Assembly (NCBI RefSeq): GCF_004138205.1
Contig: NZ_RXNQ01000009.1
Coordinates: forward strand, 1-64,000
Source of the DNA: Pedobacter sp. SYP-B3415
Lineage (GTDB): Bacteria > Bacteroidota > Bacteroidia > Sphingobacteriales > Sphingobacteriaceae
DNA: 64,000 nucleotides
Direction: 5' to 3'
Both the position numbers and the translations under genes were made by a program. Shown here in pieces: positions 31,908-40,650 of the stretch; positions within the stretch are counted from its first letter, which is position 1; each line of letters opens with the position of its first letter. A model generated the notes under the pieces. That model saw nothing but the letters and a program-made list of their open reading frames with translations. It was not told the origin of the DNA and ran no database searches.

Positions 31908-32564
31908 ATGATCTCACAAGAATTATTATCCCAGATCCAGCAAGTCGATGATCGCCGCATCGAGGTGGCAGCCAAAACCCCTGAAGGCATAGCGCTGCTG
32001 CAGGAAACTTATTACCAGGTATTCGGCGAACATTACACCCAAGGCTGCGGGCCATGCCATGAACAGGCATTCCTGAAGCTGATGAAAGTTTTACATAACC
32101 CTTTAAAATTTATACCAATGAGCGAAAAAAAGTATTTGCTTAAAGAAGGACACCAGGTGTCTGTCTTCGGCAGCCCGGACATTTACACAAACGACAACCT
32201 GACCGATGCGATCGCGAAGGATCTGCTGAAGGAACGGCCGGCATTGAAAGGAAGCTTTCAGATCATCGCCGGCAAACAAGTCGAAGATGAAGTGGAAGAA
32301 GCTGCTGATGAAGCTCCGGCAAAACCTGCTGCAGCTGTTGATCTGATTGCCAAAATCGAAGCGGCTACGACCCGCGCGGAAGTACAGGATTTCCTGGGTA
32401 AAGACACCCGCAAGACGGTTGTAGAGGCTGCAAAGAAAAGGACGGAATCACTTCCGGAAGAGCCGGCTACAAAAGTCCTGACTCAGGCAGATCTGGACGA
32501 AGATCCTGAGCTGGCAGCACAGGGATTCAAGGTAGGCGACACTGTAAAGATTGAGGAGGAATAG
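31908..32564 (+). CDS. Head-region protein with a CxxC, unknown
   Basis: A 218-residue protein from the ATG at 31908; a small in-frame extension to 31887 would lie in the terminator. It has CGPCHEQAFLKLMKVL near residue 46, then an acidic/alanine-rich linker (DEVEEAADEAPAKPAAA), and ends in AAQGFKVGDTVKIEEE. The domain order suggests a small helical head followed by an SH3-like end. It lies between terminator and portal. No family is recognised. Confidence 0.55.
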   Translation: MISQELLSQIQQVDDRRIEVAAKTPEGIALLQETYYQVFGEHYTQGCGPCHEQAFLKLMKVLHNPLKFIPMSEKKYLLKEGHQVSVFGSPDIYTNDNLTDAIAKDLLKERPALKGSFQIIAGKQVEDEVEEAADEAPAKPAAAVDLIAKIEAATTRAEVQDFLGKDTRKTVVEAAKKRTESLPEEPATKVLTQADLDEDPELAAQGFKVGDTVKIEEE

Positions 32565-32567
32565 TAG
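32553..32567 (+). promoter_or_regulatory. Shine-Dalgarno site that fixes a GTG start
   Basis: GAGGAGG at 32553-32559 lies 8 bases before GTG at 32568 and supports that codon as the start of the portal gene; no ATG is close. Confidence 0.55.
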
Positions 32568-33953
32568 GTGAAAGTCGTCCTTGCACAGATCGAGCAGCGC
32601 CTTGTTCAAAAGGAGAACAACAACTTCGGCATTATCAATTATGACATTGATAATGCCTACCCTACACGCATCCGGGAAATGGTCAGTGCTTCCGGCACGG
32701 CCACCCGCTGCGTGGAGCGGTATGCCCGTTTCATTGAGGGGCAAGGATTCATCAATACCACCTTTTTCAAAGCCAGGATCAACAGCGGTCGTAAACTTAC
32801 TACGGATAAGCTGCTGCGCAAATGGGCCAATGATCTGGGCATGTTGCGAGGCTTTGCAGCTCATGTAAATTACAATGGGTTGTACCAGGTAACTGAGGTA
32901 AACATCATTTCATTTGAGGACTGCCGGCTTGCATCTGCAGAGAACAAGGAGCACAAGAACCAGATCGCGGTTTATGATGACTGGGGTAAGCGCAAACGCA
33001 AGCAGATCAAAAAGGAAGATATCCTTTGGTATGACCGGTTTACTTCAGATCCTGCAGAGATTGAAGCGCAGATCCTTGCTGCCGGTGGAATTGAAAACTG
33101 GAAGGGACAGATCTTTTGGTATAGTGCTGATGGCGATGAATACCCATTAGCGTCGTGTGATCCGGTACTGGAAGATGTTGATACAGACGCGCAGATCAAA
33201 GTGTTCCGGAACAACAGTGTTCGATCGGGTTTTCTCGATCATGTGCTCTTTATTGGAAAAGGCAAATCCGAATCGGAGGCCGAGCTGCAGGCTACAAAAG
33301 ATGACTTGAAAAAGTTCCAGGGCGCCAACAACTCGACGCAGATCATGTACGTTGAGGTCGAAGACGACAAAGAGATTCCGGAGCTCAAAGCGTTTCCCAG
33401 TACTGATGCTGACAAGAAGTTTGAAGTCACGGTCCGGACCGCGAAGGATTCGATCATTGAATGCTTCGGTATTCCGCCGGTCCTGCTGAATGGTTTGATA
33501 CCTGGTAAGCTTGGTACGGCAACGGAGATCGCTGACGCGGTGAACTTCTACAATCAGCAGACCAGCCGGGAGCGGATCGTATTTGAAGAGACTGCCACCT
33601 TGCTGTTTGGAAACTTTGCGGCCGACATCAACGTTGCTAAAGACTTCTCGATCCGCGCGATCGACTTCACATCTGCAGATACCATACCGGTTGAGTTTCT
33701 TCCGGACCTTACGAAAAACGAACGCCGTGCCCTGGTAGGTCAGCCGGAGCAGGAAGATACCACATCCAACGAGCAGCTGCTTTCTGAGCGCCTGGGTGTC
33801 GGTGGTACAACTGCACTGGTGCAGATACTGGAGGGAGCGCTGCAGCCTTCGCAGAAGATCAACACCCTTAAATTATTATTTGGTCTGACTGAGGAACAGG
33901 CCGCTTCACTTGTAAACACCCAGACAAATGAACCTGCTAATAACAACAGCTGA
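32568..33953 (+). CDS. Portal protein
   Basis: A 461-residue protein starting at GTG behind a strong Shine-Dalgarno. It has NNFGIINYDIDNAYPTRIRE near residue 16, TRCVERYARFIEGQGF near 45, and an IPPVLLNGLIPGKLGTATEI segment near 310 that matches the clip/crown part of phage portals ('FGIPPxLL'). The C-terminal 70 residues are polar and flexible. The size fits a siphovirus portal. It is followed by the connector gene with a 26-bp overlap. Its separation from terL by the whole tail module is unusual. Confidence 0.8.
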   Translation: MKVVLAQIEQRLVQKENNNFGIINYDIDNAYPTRIREMVSASGTATRCVERYARFIEGQGFINTTFFKARINSGRKLTTDKLLRKWANDLGMLRGFAAHVNYNGLYQVTEVNIISFEDCRLASAENKEHKNQIAVYDDWGKRKRKQIKKEDILWYDRFTSDPAEIEAQILAAGGIENWKGQIFWYSADGDEYPLASCDPVLEDVDTDAQIKVFRNNSVRSGFLDHVLFIGKGKSESEAELQATKDDLKKFQGANNSTQIMYVEVEDDKEIPELKAFPSTDADKKFEVTVRTAKDSIIECFGIPPVLLNGLIPGKLGTATEIADAVNFYNQQTSRERIVFEETATLLFGNFAADINVAKDFSIRAIDFTSADTIPVEFLPDLTKNERRALVGQPEQEDTTSNEQLLSERLGVGGTTALVQILEGALQPSQKINTLKLLFGLTEEQAASLVNTQTNEPANNNS

Positions 33954-34473
33954 TATCCGGGAGATCCGTCCGATCGCTCAGGCAATAGATGACATCAACA
34001 AGGTTGAGCCGTTCATCGCCGAAGCTCAACAGGTCGAACTGAAGGACTTGCTTGGTGTCGAATTCTTTTATGCTGTTTTGGCTTCGCCTGATTCGTACCA
34101 GACACTTTTAAGTGGCGGGACTTATAACACCTCACAAGGGCATGCAATTGCTTTCAACGGCCTTAAAACAGTTCTTGCATATTTCAGTTATGCCCGGTTC
34201 CTGATGAACGACAACATGAAGCATACCAACGCAGGCTTTGTGAACAAGGTAAATCAATTCTCGCAACCGGCCAGCCAGTCGCAGATCACGGCTAAATATC
34301 AGGATGCGCGCAGCATGGCGTTCAGTCACTGGTCTGACGTAATCCTTTACCTGGATACCAATCGACAGCAATACCCGCTATGGCGTAGCGGCTGCACAAC
34401 AAAGACAAATAACATTCGCTCAACGGCTCGCATCTCTGCGGTCAATAATCGTGATCATTCATGCAGGAAATAA
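33928..34473 (+). CDS. Head-tail connector-like protein
   Basis: A 181-residue protein, mostly helical (ADIREIRPIAQAIDDINKVE, FIAEAQQVELKDLLGVEFFY, then LKTVLAYFSYARFLMNDNMK). This resembles the alpha-helical DUF6712-type connectors encoded next to portals in Bacteroidota phages; the exact family is from memory. It overlaps the portal by 26 bp and the fibre gene by 13 bp. The last 25 residues look low-complexity. Confidence 0.6.
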   Translation: MNLLITTADIREIRPIAQAIDDINKVEPFIAEAQQVELKDLLGVEFFYAVLASPDSYQTLLSGGTYNTSQGHAIAFNGLKTVLAYFSYARFLMNDNMKHTNAGFVNKVNQFSQPASQSQITAKYQDARSMAFSHWSDVILYLDTNRQQYPLWRSGCTTKTNNIRSTARISAVNNRDHSCRK

Positions 34474-37379
34474 ACCAGCTGCCAATTATTGGCAAAAAAA
34501 TATCTGAGAATCCGGTCGCTGGTCCCTTGACCGGCGAAGAACTCTTTTCGCTTGTTCAACAAGATCAGAACCGAGTGATAACATTCCAGGAGCTTCGCAA
34601 CACATTAGGAGGGATCATTGCCGGCATGCCGCTAAGAGGTTTCTTTACGGATGGTGATGACCTCGGCACGCCTGCGGAAAAAGGCAGCTACCTGGTAAGT
34701 AACGGAACCTATCATATTAACAACGAAAATCTCATTGTCATCGAAAGCAACCTTGGTGTCTTGTTCTGGGATGGACAGATCTGGGATTCTCTCGAAGTAC
34801 CGGTCGAGGTTGATTTGTCATCGCTTGCAACCAAGACCAGCCTACAGGAAACGTTTGATCAGACAGCTCATTATGGCAAGCTGTATAATGAGGTAGCGAT
34901 CGGAAACGATGATCTGTCCTTCTGGACCAATAACCCAGGCGTTACCACTACCTTTGAAAACCCGCCGGGCATTCTGCCGTTCCCATTTATAAAAAAGGCC
35001 ATCAAGATGACCGCGCCGGCTAATACACCGGCGTTCATTACTTATCGTATCCCGGCTGTTGCAGCTGATCGCTTAGTAATGGGAGCATGGTTTCATATCC
35101 CGGATCTTGACGTTCCAAATAATGAAGGCTTTGGGTTTTATGGCCAAGTGATCGGTAACACCACTGAAGCGCGGCAAGTACAGTTCCTTCGCCTGGAGCT
35201 GACTCCCGCGAATATTGGGCTTACCAAAACGTCGTTCGAATTCTCTTCCAGGATTGAGCAGGTTGCCGGTGACTGGGTGTTCATCTCAATGTGGAATACC
35301 GGGCACATGGCTGCAGGTACAACTGCCTTTGCTATTAATCCTTACATGAAGGGTAACGGGATTGCCAATCCCTATAATTTCTATGTTGAGAACATATCGT
35401 TGCTGAAAGGTGTCTCCGTGATCAATCCATCTCTTGTCTACGATAATGCCTCATTCGGAGCGCAGATAGATCGGTGGCTGGAATCCAACGAATCAAGCAA
35501 GTTCAATCCGATAGAGGCAAAAGTCTTTAACGAGTTGAAGGCCGGCGATAATAATGAAGCGTTTTGGACAAAAGGGGCAGGCGTCACGATGTCGTACGAG
35601 TGGTTAGCCAGGCGCCGGTTTCTTTACAAAAAGCAGATCAAGCTTACTGTCAACGCCGGGGTAAATGGTTATATCGGTAGAAAGATTTCCGCTGTCAGCA
35701 CGGACCGCATTGCTTGTGGCGGGTGGTTCTATATCCCGACGCTTGATCAACCGAACGTTAGCCAGTTTGCTGTATTTGGGCAGATGGAAGTTGCAGGAGG
35801 AGCCACTACCAACAGGCCGGTCTATTTCACCAAAGCCGACCTGGTGCGAGGTACTACCAAATCCAACGGTGAATTTACATCACGCATCGAAGCTGTAAAT
35901 GGCAACTGGGCATATCTCCTTTATTGGAATCATCAGGATTTTCTGGCGAACCTGGCTTTCTTCGTTTTCAACGCATACGTTGTCGGATCAACAACTGCAG
36001 CGCCATATACCGCAACATGGGCAAACCTTACTCTGGTTAAGGGAGTATCCAGCTTAAAGCCGTACGGAACCTATGATAACAGTGCGTTTGTCACTGAACA
36101 GGTGATGGAGATTGCAGCTACTAAGGATGACCTGAAGCCCTTTCTAACAGTTGATACCAAGTGGTTCAACGAACTGTTTGAAGGAAGTGCCAATATAGAT
36201 TTTTGGTCATTGCCATCCGCAAACCATACCAAAGCATTTGCTCCCTCTCCAGGATCCTTACCGTTCGAGTTTCCAAAGCAGGCTTTAAAAGTTACGGCGC
36301 CAACAGGTCAGAACGCATATGCAATCAGGGCAATCCCTGTGAGTATCGCAGAACGAGTTGTTGTCAGTGCATGGTTCAATAAGAAAATCCTTGACACCGC
36401 CAATGTCGCCAACATAGGGTTTTACATGCAGATCAACAGGTCTGACAATTCGGTACTGCAGAGGCAGGTTCAGTTCACGCAGGTTCAACTCATTGTTGGG
36501 GCAACTAAAACCAACTCAGAAACCTTGAGTACGGTGGAAGCTATAGCAGGCGACTGGGTATGTATCTCAGTTAAGAACACAGCTGATTTCCCAGCCAACT
36601 CCGTTGCGTACGTTGTGAACTGCTGGGTAGGATCTGCAGGGGCGGGCAAGCCGATCGATCTGCATGTAAACAACTTTACGTTTCTGCGGAACCGAAGCGC
36701 GATAAACCCTTTTGTCGTTTATGATAATAGTGCCTTCGGTTATGAAATTGCCAAGGCCTTAATTAATACTTTCGTCCCAGCCGGTCCGCTAAAGAACAAA
36801 CGTGTGGTTGTAGATGGTGACAGCATCATGAAGCAGCTGAGGGTTACCAATAACATAGCAGCCAGGACAGGCTGCACGATTGTTATGCGTGCCGAATCCG
36901 GTAGCGGCTACGTAAATAATGTCAATGGAACCATACGGAGCCGGGTTACCGGGATTGTTGGTCAGAATCCTGACTGCATCCTTATCGCTGGAGGTACAAA
37001 CGATTATGGGACAAATAAGCCTTTGGGCTCCGCTGCGGTTCTAAATGATGACATGCAGTTTTATTCTGCTGTTTACAATACATTCAGGGTGCTTAGGGAG
37101 CAGAATCCCGCGGTACCGGTATTGATCTGTACGCCGATCCAGCGCGGTGAACCACGCGGCACAGTTAACACTCTTGGCTTTTCTCTCAAGCAGTATTCCG
37201 AAGTAATCAAGGAATGCGCGGCCATTTTCGGAATTCCGTGCCTGGACATGTACTCATTGTCTGGTATCACTTACGAGAACCGCGCAACTTATCTACCAGA
37301 TGATCTTCACCCGAATGATGCCGGTGGCATCAAGATGGGCGGGACTATAACTACAATTTTAAATTCAATATTGGCATAA
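34461..37379 (+). CDS. Tail fibre with three repeated modules and an SGNH esterase
   Basis: A 972-residue protein. Three related modules start at about residues 140, 353 and 566. Each opens with a variant of LYNEVAIGNDDLSFW (VFNELKAGDNNEAFW, WFNELFEGSANIDFW) and closes with SVINPSLVYDNASFG or its like. They look like jelly-roll carbohydrate-binding domains. The last 190 residues are an SGNH hydrolase: VVVDGDSIM (block I serine), LIAGGTNDYG (block III), and DDLHPNDAGG (block V with D and H). This is a receptor-binding protein that probably deacetylates or trims surface glycan on the host. The start overlaps the connector gene. Confidence 0.82.
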   Translation: MQEINQLPIIGKKISENPVAGPLTGEELFSLVQQDQNRVITFQELRNTLGGIIAGMPLRGFFTDGDDLGTPAEKGSYLVSNGTYHINNENLIVIESNLGVLFWDGQIWDSLEVPVEVDLSSLATKTSLQETFDQTAHYGKLYNEVAIGNDDLSFWTNNPGVTTTFENPPGILPFPFIKKAIKMTAPANTPAFITYRIPAVAADRLVMGAWFHIPDLDVPNNEGFGFYGQVIGNTTEARQVQFLRLELTPANIGLTKTSFEFSSRIEQVAGDWVFISMWNTGHMAAGTTAFAINPYMKGNGIANPYNFYVENISLLKGVSVINPSLVYDNASFGAQIDRWLESNESSKFNPIEAKVFNELKAGDNNEAFWTKGAGVTMSYEWLARRRFLYKKQIKLTVNAGVNGYIGRKISAVSTDRIACGGWFYIPTLDQPNVSQFAVFGQMEVAGGATTNRPVYFTKADLVRGTTKSNGEFTSRIEAVNGNWAYLLYWNHQDFLANLAFFVFNAYVVGSTTAAPYTATWANLTLVKGVSSLKPYGTYDNSAFVTEQVMEIAATKDDLKPFLTVDTKWFNELFEGSANIDFWSLPSANHTKAFAPSPGSLPFEFPKQALKVTAPTGQNAYAIRAIPVSIAERVVVSAWFNKKILDTANVANIGFYMQINRSDNSVLQRQVQFTQVQLIVGATKTNSETLSTVEAIAGDWVCISVKNTADFPANSVAYVVNCWVGSAGAGKPIDLHVNNFTFLRNRSAINPFVVYDNSAFGYEIAKALINTFVPAGPLKNKRVVVDGDSIMKQLRVTNNIAARTGCTIVMRAESGSGYVNNVNGTIRSRVTGIVGQNPDCILIAGGTNDYGTNKPLGSAAVLNDDMQFYSAVYNTFRVLREQNPAVPVLICTPIQRGEPRGTVNTLGFSLKQYSEVIKECAAIFGIPCLDMYSLSGITYENRATYLPDDLHPNDAGGIKMGGTITTILNSILA

Positions 37380-37945
37380 TGGCAAACTTTCAAACAGCAT
37401 TCGCGAAGACCATGGTGGTCGAAGGAGGATACGCAAATGATCCAGATGATACCGGCGGCGAAACATATATGGGGATTGCCCGTAAGCATAACCCGGCATG
37501 GGCAGGCTGGCGCCTGGTTGATCAGCACAAGAGTAAGCCAGGGCGCGACGCAGTCATGAAGAATGACCGATCCCTGCAGGAGCTGGTTCGCTCATTTTAC
37601 AAGGTCGCTTATTGGGATGTGAATAAGCTGGATCAGATCGTTGATCAGAGCATCGCGGAAGAGATGTTTGATACAGGGGTAAATATGGGTGTTGAGATTG
37701 CAGCCAGGTTCCTGCAGACTGCTCTAAATGTTCTCAACCGGAACCAGGTCGACTATCCAAATATCTCTGTGGATGGCGCAATCGGACCTGCAACGCTTAA
37801 GACCATCAATACCCACAAGTCTGCAAAGCTCGTGTTCAAGGTGCTCAACATACTGCAGGGCGCCAGGTACCTAACTATCGCCGACAAAAACGAGAAGCAA
37901 GAAAAGTTTATGCGCTCCTGGCTTAGCCGGGTAGAATTCCTTTAA
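37379..37945 (+). CDS. Endolysin, GH108 muramidase with peptidoglycan-binding end
   Basis: A 188-residue protein. AKTMVVEGGYANDPDDTGGE with the catalytic glutamate, then TYMGIARKHNPAWAGW, mark the GH108 lysozyme family. VDGAIGPATLKTINTH belongs to the C-terminal peptidoglycan-binding segment. No signal peptide, so it needs a holin or the spanin-like membrane partners that follow. It shares a base with the fibre stop and lies 3 bp before the next gene. Confidence 0.87.
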   Translation: MANFQTAFAKTMVVEGGYANDPDDTGGETYMGIARKHNPAWAGWRLVDQHKSKPGRDAVMKNDRSLQELVRSFYKVAYWDVNKLDQIVDQSIAEEMFDTGVNMGVEIAARFLQTALNVLNRNQVDYPNISVDGAIGPATLKTINTHKSAKLVFKVLNILQGARYLTIADKNEKQEKFMRSWLSRVEFL

Positions 37946-37948
37946 TCA

Positions 37949-38266
37949 ATGAGCCAGATCAAGATCCCAACACCCGAAAAAATGCAGAAGTATCCATGGG
38001 CCACAACGGCCGTGGTACTTTTCTCTGTATGTGTATTCCTCACCTTCAAGCTGCTTCAGAAACCAGTCGGTTGTGAAACAGAAGTAAAGGTATGGCGGGA
38101 TCTTTACCTGCAGGAGAAAGGCAACTCCGACAAACTGCGCGATGCTATATACGTCAAGAACGGCGTAATCTACCAGCAAGAGGTAGAAAAGAAAAAACTC
38201 GACTCCACGATACGGCAAAAGCTGGGTGAAAAAGCAAAGCGCATCGTCGAGGGCAAAGAAAACTAA
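37949..38266 (+). CDS. Small membrane protein of the lysis block (holin or i-spanin-like)
   Basis: A 105-residue protein. One transmembrane helix (about residues 18-36, ATTAVVLFSVCVFLTFKLL) is followed by a long charged helix with coiled-coil heptads (EVEKKKLDSTIRQKLGEKAK). The topology, N-in with a periplasmic coiled coil, is like an inner-membrane spanin. A holin is the other possibility. It lies between the endolysin and the larger membrane protein. Confidence 0.55.
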   Translation: MSQIKIPTPEKMQKYPWATTAVVLFSVCVFLTFKLLQKPVGCETEVKVWRDLYLQEKGNSDKLRDAIYVKNGVIYQQEVEKKKLDSTIRQKLGEKAKRIVEGKEN

Positions 38267-38268
38267 CT

Positions 38269-39084
38269 ATGAAAAAAGCATTAACATATCTGGGCTGGAT
38301 AGTCCTTGCAGTAGCCATCGGCTATAACATTTATCAGTGGTTTGCTATTCAAGCAAACGAGCGGGAGATTGCTGCTTTCAAAGCAAAAGAAAATAAGATC
38401 CATAAGCAGATCGATACTGAGGCAACCCTAATCAAAAAACAGGTCTCCGCCTCAGGACAGATATCAGAATACGATATTGACGGTAAGACCGTGCCTCCAG
38501 GTAAGCCAGTTTTCAAAGGCAAAAAGAACATTATAGATACGTCTGCTATGGCTTTGGAGATTAAGGAGAACCAGGTGAAATCCCTAACTCAATTGAATGC
38601 ACAGCTGACGGCCGATAATTTAAAGCTGAGCGCTACGGTTGATGAAAAGAACCGGCAGATCAAATATTACAAGGATCCTCACCTGGCATTTACAATTTAT
38701 CCGCCGGTAAATCCCGCAGACACCAGTGATCACGGATTAGCTGATGTATCTGGCAAGTTCGGTCTTACCGCTACGCAGTTCTGGCGCAGGTCCGGACTCT
38801 TTGGCTTAGGGAAGAAGCGCGACCGGTTAGGCTTTATTACAGATGACCCCAGGTTCACCATTAGCGATGTTCATTATATTGGCTTTGATCAGCCGGAAAA
38901 CGCGATCAGCCTGAGCGTTCATGCAGGGGCCGGGTATGATATCGATCAGCGCACTTTCAATGCATTTCCAGGGCTGAGGTTAAAAGTTGGCCGCATGACC
39001 TTCGATGCGAACTACAAGTACCATTTTGAAACGAAGCGGTTTACAAAGCAGGTTAGCGGCCAATATAATTTCAAGCTGTTTTAA
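38269..39084 (+). CDS. Membrane-anchored coiled-coil protein with a beta-rich end (spanin-like)
   Basis: A 271-residue protein. A transmembrane helix at residues 5-23 (LTYLGWIVLAVAIGYNIYQW) leads to a coiled coil (ALEIKENQVKSLTQLNAQLT, ADNLKLSATVDEKNRQIKYY). The last 70 residues (AISLSVHAGAGYDIDQRTFN, FPGLRLKVGRMTFDANYKYH) alternate like outer-membrane beta strands. One chain could thus reach from inner to outer membrane. It ends convergently with the integrase, their stops overlapping. Confidence 0.55.
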   Translation: MKKALTYLGWIVLAVAIGYNIYQWFAIQANEREIAAFKAKENKIHKQIDTEATLIKKQVSASGQISEYDIDGKTVPPGKPVFKGKKNIIDTSAMALEIKENQVKSLTQLNAQLTADNLKLSATVDEKNRQIKYYKDPHLAFTIYPPVNPADTSDHGLADVSGKFGLTATQFWRRSGLFGLGKKRDRLGFITDDPRFTISDVHYIGFDQPENAISLSVHAGAGYDIDQRTFNAFPGLRLKVGRMTFDANYKYHFETKRFTKQVSGQYNFKLF

Positions 39085-40295
39085 AATCCGAGCGTCTGCC
39101 CTCTTAGCCTTGTATGCATATAGTTTACAAGGTCACGCTTATATTTATCATAACTTTCTGTATCGGTGTGACCGGTTAGATTTTTGACTTCGGCATCTGA
39201 ATAACCTGCGTTTAGCAGATCCACTACGCGGGTATGCTTCCAGCCATAGGGGGTGAAGTTTTCGCTCAGTTCAAGTGGCTTTCGAATATACTCCCTGAAG
39301 AGCCTGGCAAAATATCCCTCGCTATGCCTTATGCGCGCCGTCTGGCCATCCTTTCCAATTACAAAAGAGGACAATGGATGCTGATCCAAGTTAAGAGTTT
39401 CGAGCAAAGCGGCAAGTTCATCGCAGATGGGAATCGTTCTACTTTTCGTTTTTCCAACAATTTTGATGTACCTGCCCTTGATATCCACGTTTTCAATAAC
39501 AAGCTCGCGGATCTCGTCAGGACGCATGCACGAATAGTAAATGAATTTGCAATAGAACTCCAGCTGCGGGATCTTGATCATCTCCTTCTTTACCCGGTCG
39601 GCGACTGTTGCTCCGAAGTACTGATGCTTCATTGGCTTGGCGGTTTTGAATTCAAGCTCTTCGTCCTTGCTGATCACAAAATCATCTTTCTTCACCCATT
39701 GACGGGGCTTCCTGGAGAACCAGTTGGCAAGGGTTCCACAAAACCGTAAATGGTTGTTGTAGGTTGTCGGGTTCCACTTGTGATGGTCACTTAACCAGGT
39801 TAGCATATCTTTCAGGAAGCCGGCGGTCAAATCTCTCACATGGATGTCTGCACGCCTGGTTGTAAAGAGATAGTTCTCAAATTTTGAAATGTAGCTACAA
39901 TACGTCGTGATGGTATCACTATCCAGATTGAGCAGGCGCTTAGCTTTTAAAAAGATTTCGAATGCTTCTATAAGCTGCGGATCGTCGGCTTTGTTTTTCT
40001 CAGCCTCGACGATGGCTATCTTCTCATCGTCAATTAGCGTCTCTGTCCTCTTATCTACTGCGAACGGGGTATAACCCATCCGGAGCATGACGTTCGTATC
40101 TGTTACGAGATCTTTGGCGTACTCTTCCTTCTCTTTATGATCTTTGATGTAGTTCAGCTCTTCGTAGACCTTGAACCGTTCGAATTTTAGTGTGATTGGA
40201 TTTCGATAACTGTACCACACGTGCCATTTTTCAGTCGGGGAACCGGTACGGCCACGATAGATTTTAGCTCTTCTATAAGACTTTCTTAGAGACAT
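39081..40295 (-). CDS. int: Tyrosine-recombinase integrase
   Basis: A 404-residue integrase from the ATG at 40295; the open frame reaches 40484 but that would cross the tRNA gene. The core has CMRPDEIREL (Arg I), GKTKSRTIPI (Lys), TPYGWKHTRVV in place of HxLRHT (box II; Lys instead of Arg, as in many Bacteroidota integrases), LTGHTDTESYDKYKRD with the second His and the Tyr nucleophile. It lies 89 bp from the att core and is oriented away from it. The enzyme would join attP to the tRNA-Ser 3' end. Confidence 0.92.
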   Translation of the reverse strand: MSLRKSYRRAKIYRGRTGSPTEKWHVWYSYRNPITLKFERFKVYEELNYIKDHKEKEEYAKDLVTDTNVMLRMGYTPFAVDKRTETLIDDEKIAIVEAEKNKADDPQLIEAFEIFLKAKRLLNLDSDTITTYCSYISKFENYLFTTRRADIHVRDLTAGFLKDMLTWLSDHHKWNPTTYNNHLRFCGTLANWFSRKPRQWVKKDDFVISKDEELEFKTAKPMKHQYFGATVADRVKKEMIKIPQLEFYCKFIYYSCMRPDEIRELVIENVDIKGRYIKIVGKTKSRTIPICDELAALLETLNLDQHPLSSFVIGKDGQTARIRHSEGYFARLFREYIRKPLELSENFTPYGWKHTRVVDLLNAGYSDAEVKNLTGHTDTESYDKYKRDLVNYMHTRLRGQTLGF

Positions 40296-40383
40296 TTTTT
40301 TTGACAGGTTTTTTGTCCCTTCTGTGTCCCCGCTAGTGGCTAAAGACGCAAAAAGGCCGTTGTGACGGCCTATTTTACGTTCT

Positions 40384-40401
40384 GCGGAGAGTGAGGGATT
40401 C
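40384..40401. repeat. attR core inside the tRNA-Ser 3' end
   Basis: Identical over 18 bp to 227-244. It forms the 3' part of the tRNA gene (T-arm and acceptor), so integration kept the tRNA intact. Confidence 0.9.
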
Positions 40402-40469
40402 GAACCCCCGGACCTGTAACAGTCAACAGTTTTCAAGACTGCCGCAATCGACCACTCTGCCAACTCTCC
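40385..40469 (-). tRNA. tRNA-Ser(UGA)
   Basis: An 85-nt cloverleaf on the minus strand. The acceptor GGAGAGT pairs with ACTCTCC, the anticodon loop reads CTTGAAA (anticodon TGA), a long class II variable arm follows, and the T-arm is GGGGG-TTCGAAT-CCCTC. No CCA is encoded. The 3' end is the prophage integration site; its old terminator is now at 186-211. Confidence 0.95.
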
Positions 40470-40650
40470 GCCGCAAAAGTACAAATAAGAGGTAAATCTG
40501 CAAACCGAGTCCCTTATTTTTTAGCGCTTTTTAGGTAATTGCTTCAAACAGAGGGTGAAAAAATGCATTTCATGCTTATAATTTACTAGGATGAAGCCTT
40601 GGTGTCCGGTAGGCATCTGCTTCGCACGGAGATAATTTTCTGGCAAGCGA

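Larger units (their letters stand above)
227..40401. mobile_element. Complete tailed-phage prophage integrated in tRNA-Ser
   Basis: The element is bounded by an 18-bp att repeat. It holds an integrase at one end, a repressor operon at the other, recombination and replication genes, both terminase subunits, portal, protease, capsid, tape measure, fibre, endolysin and spanin-like genes. A long tape measure and tail genes without sheath or baseplate-wedge homologues suggest a siphovirus; that is inference. No structural gene looks broken, so the prophage may be inducible. Two minus-strand cargo insertions (14.7-17.0 kb and 28.07-28.93 kb) interrupt the otherwise plus-strand late genes. Confidence 0.93.

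Noticed and set aside
40296-40484. N-terminal extension of the integrase through the tRNA gene
   Set aside because: It would translate the tRNA in antisense and the att core; the ATG at 40295 begins a normal integrase N-terminus.
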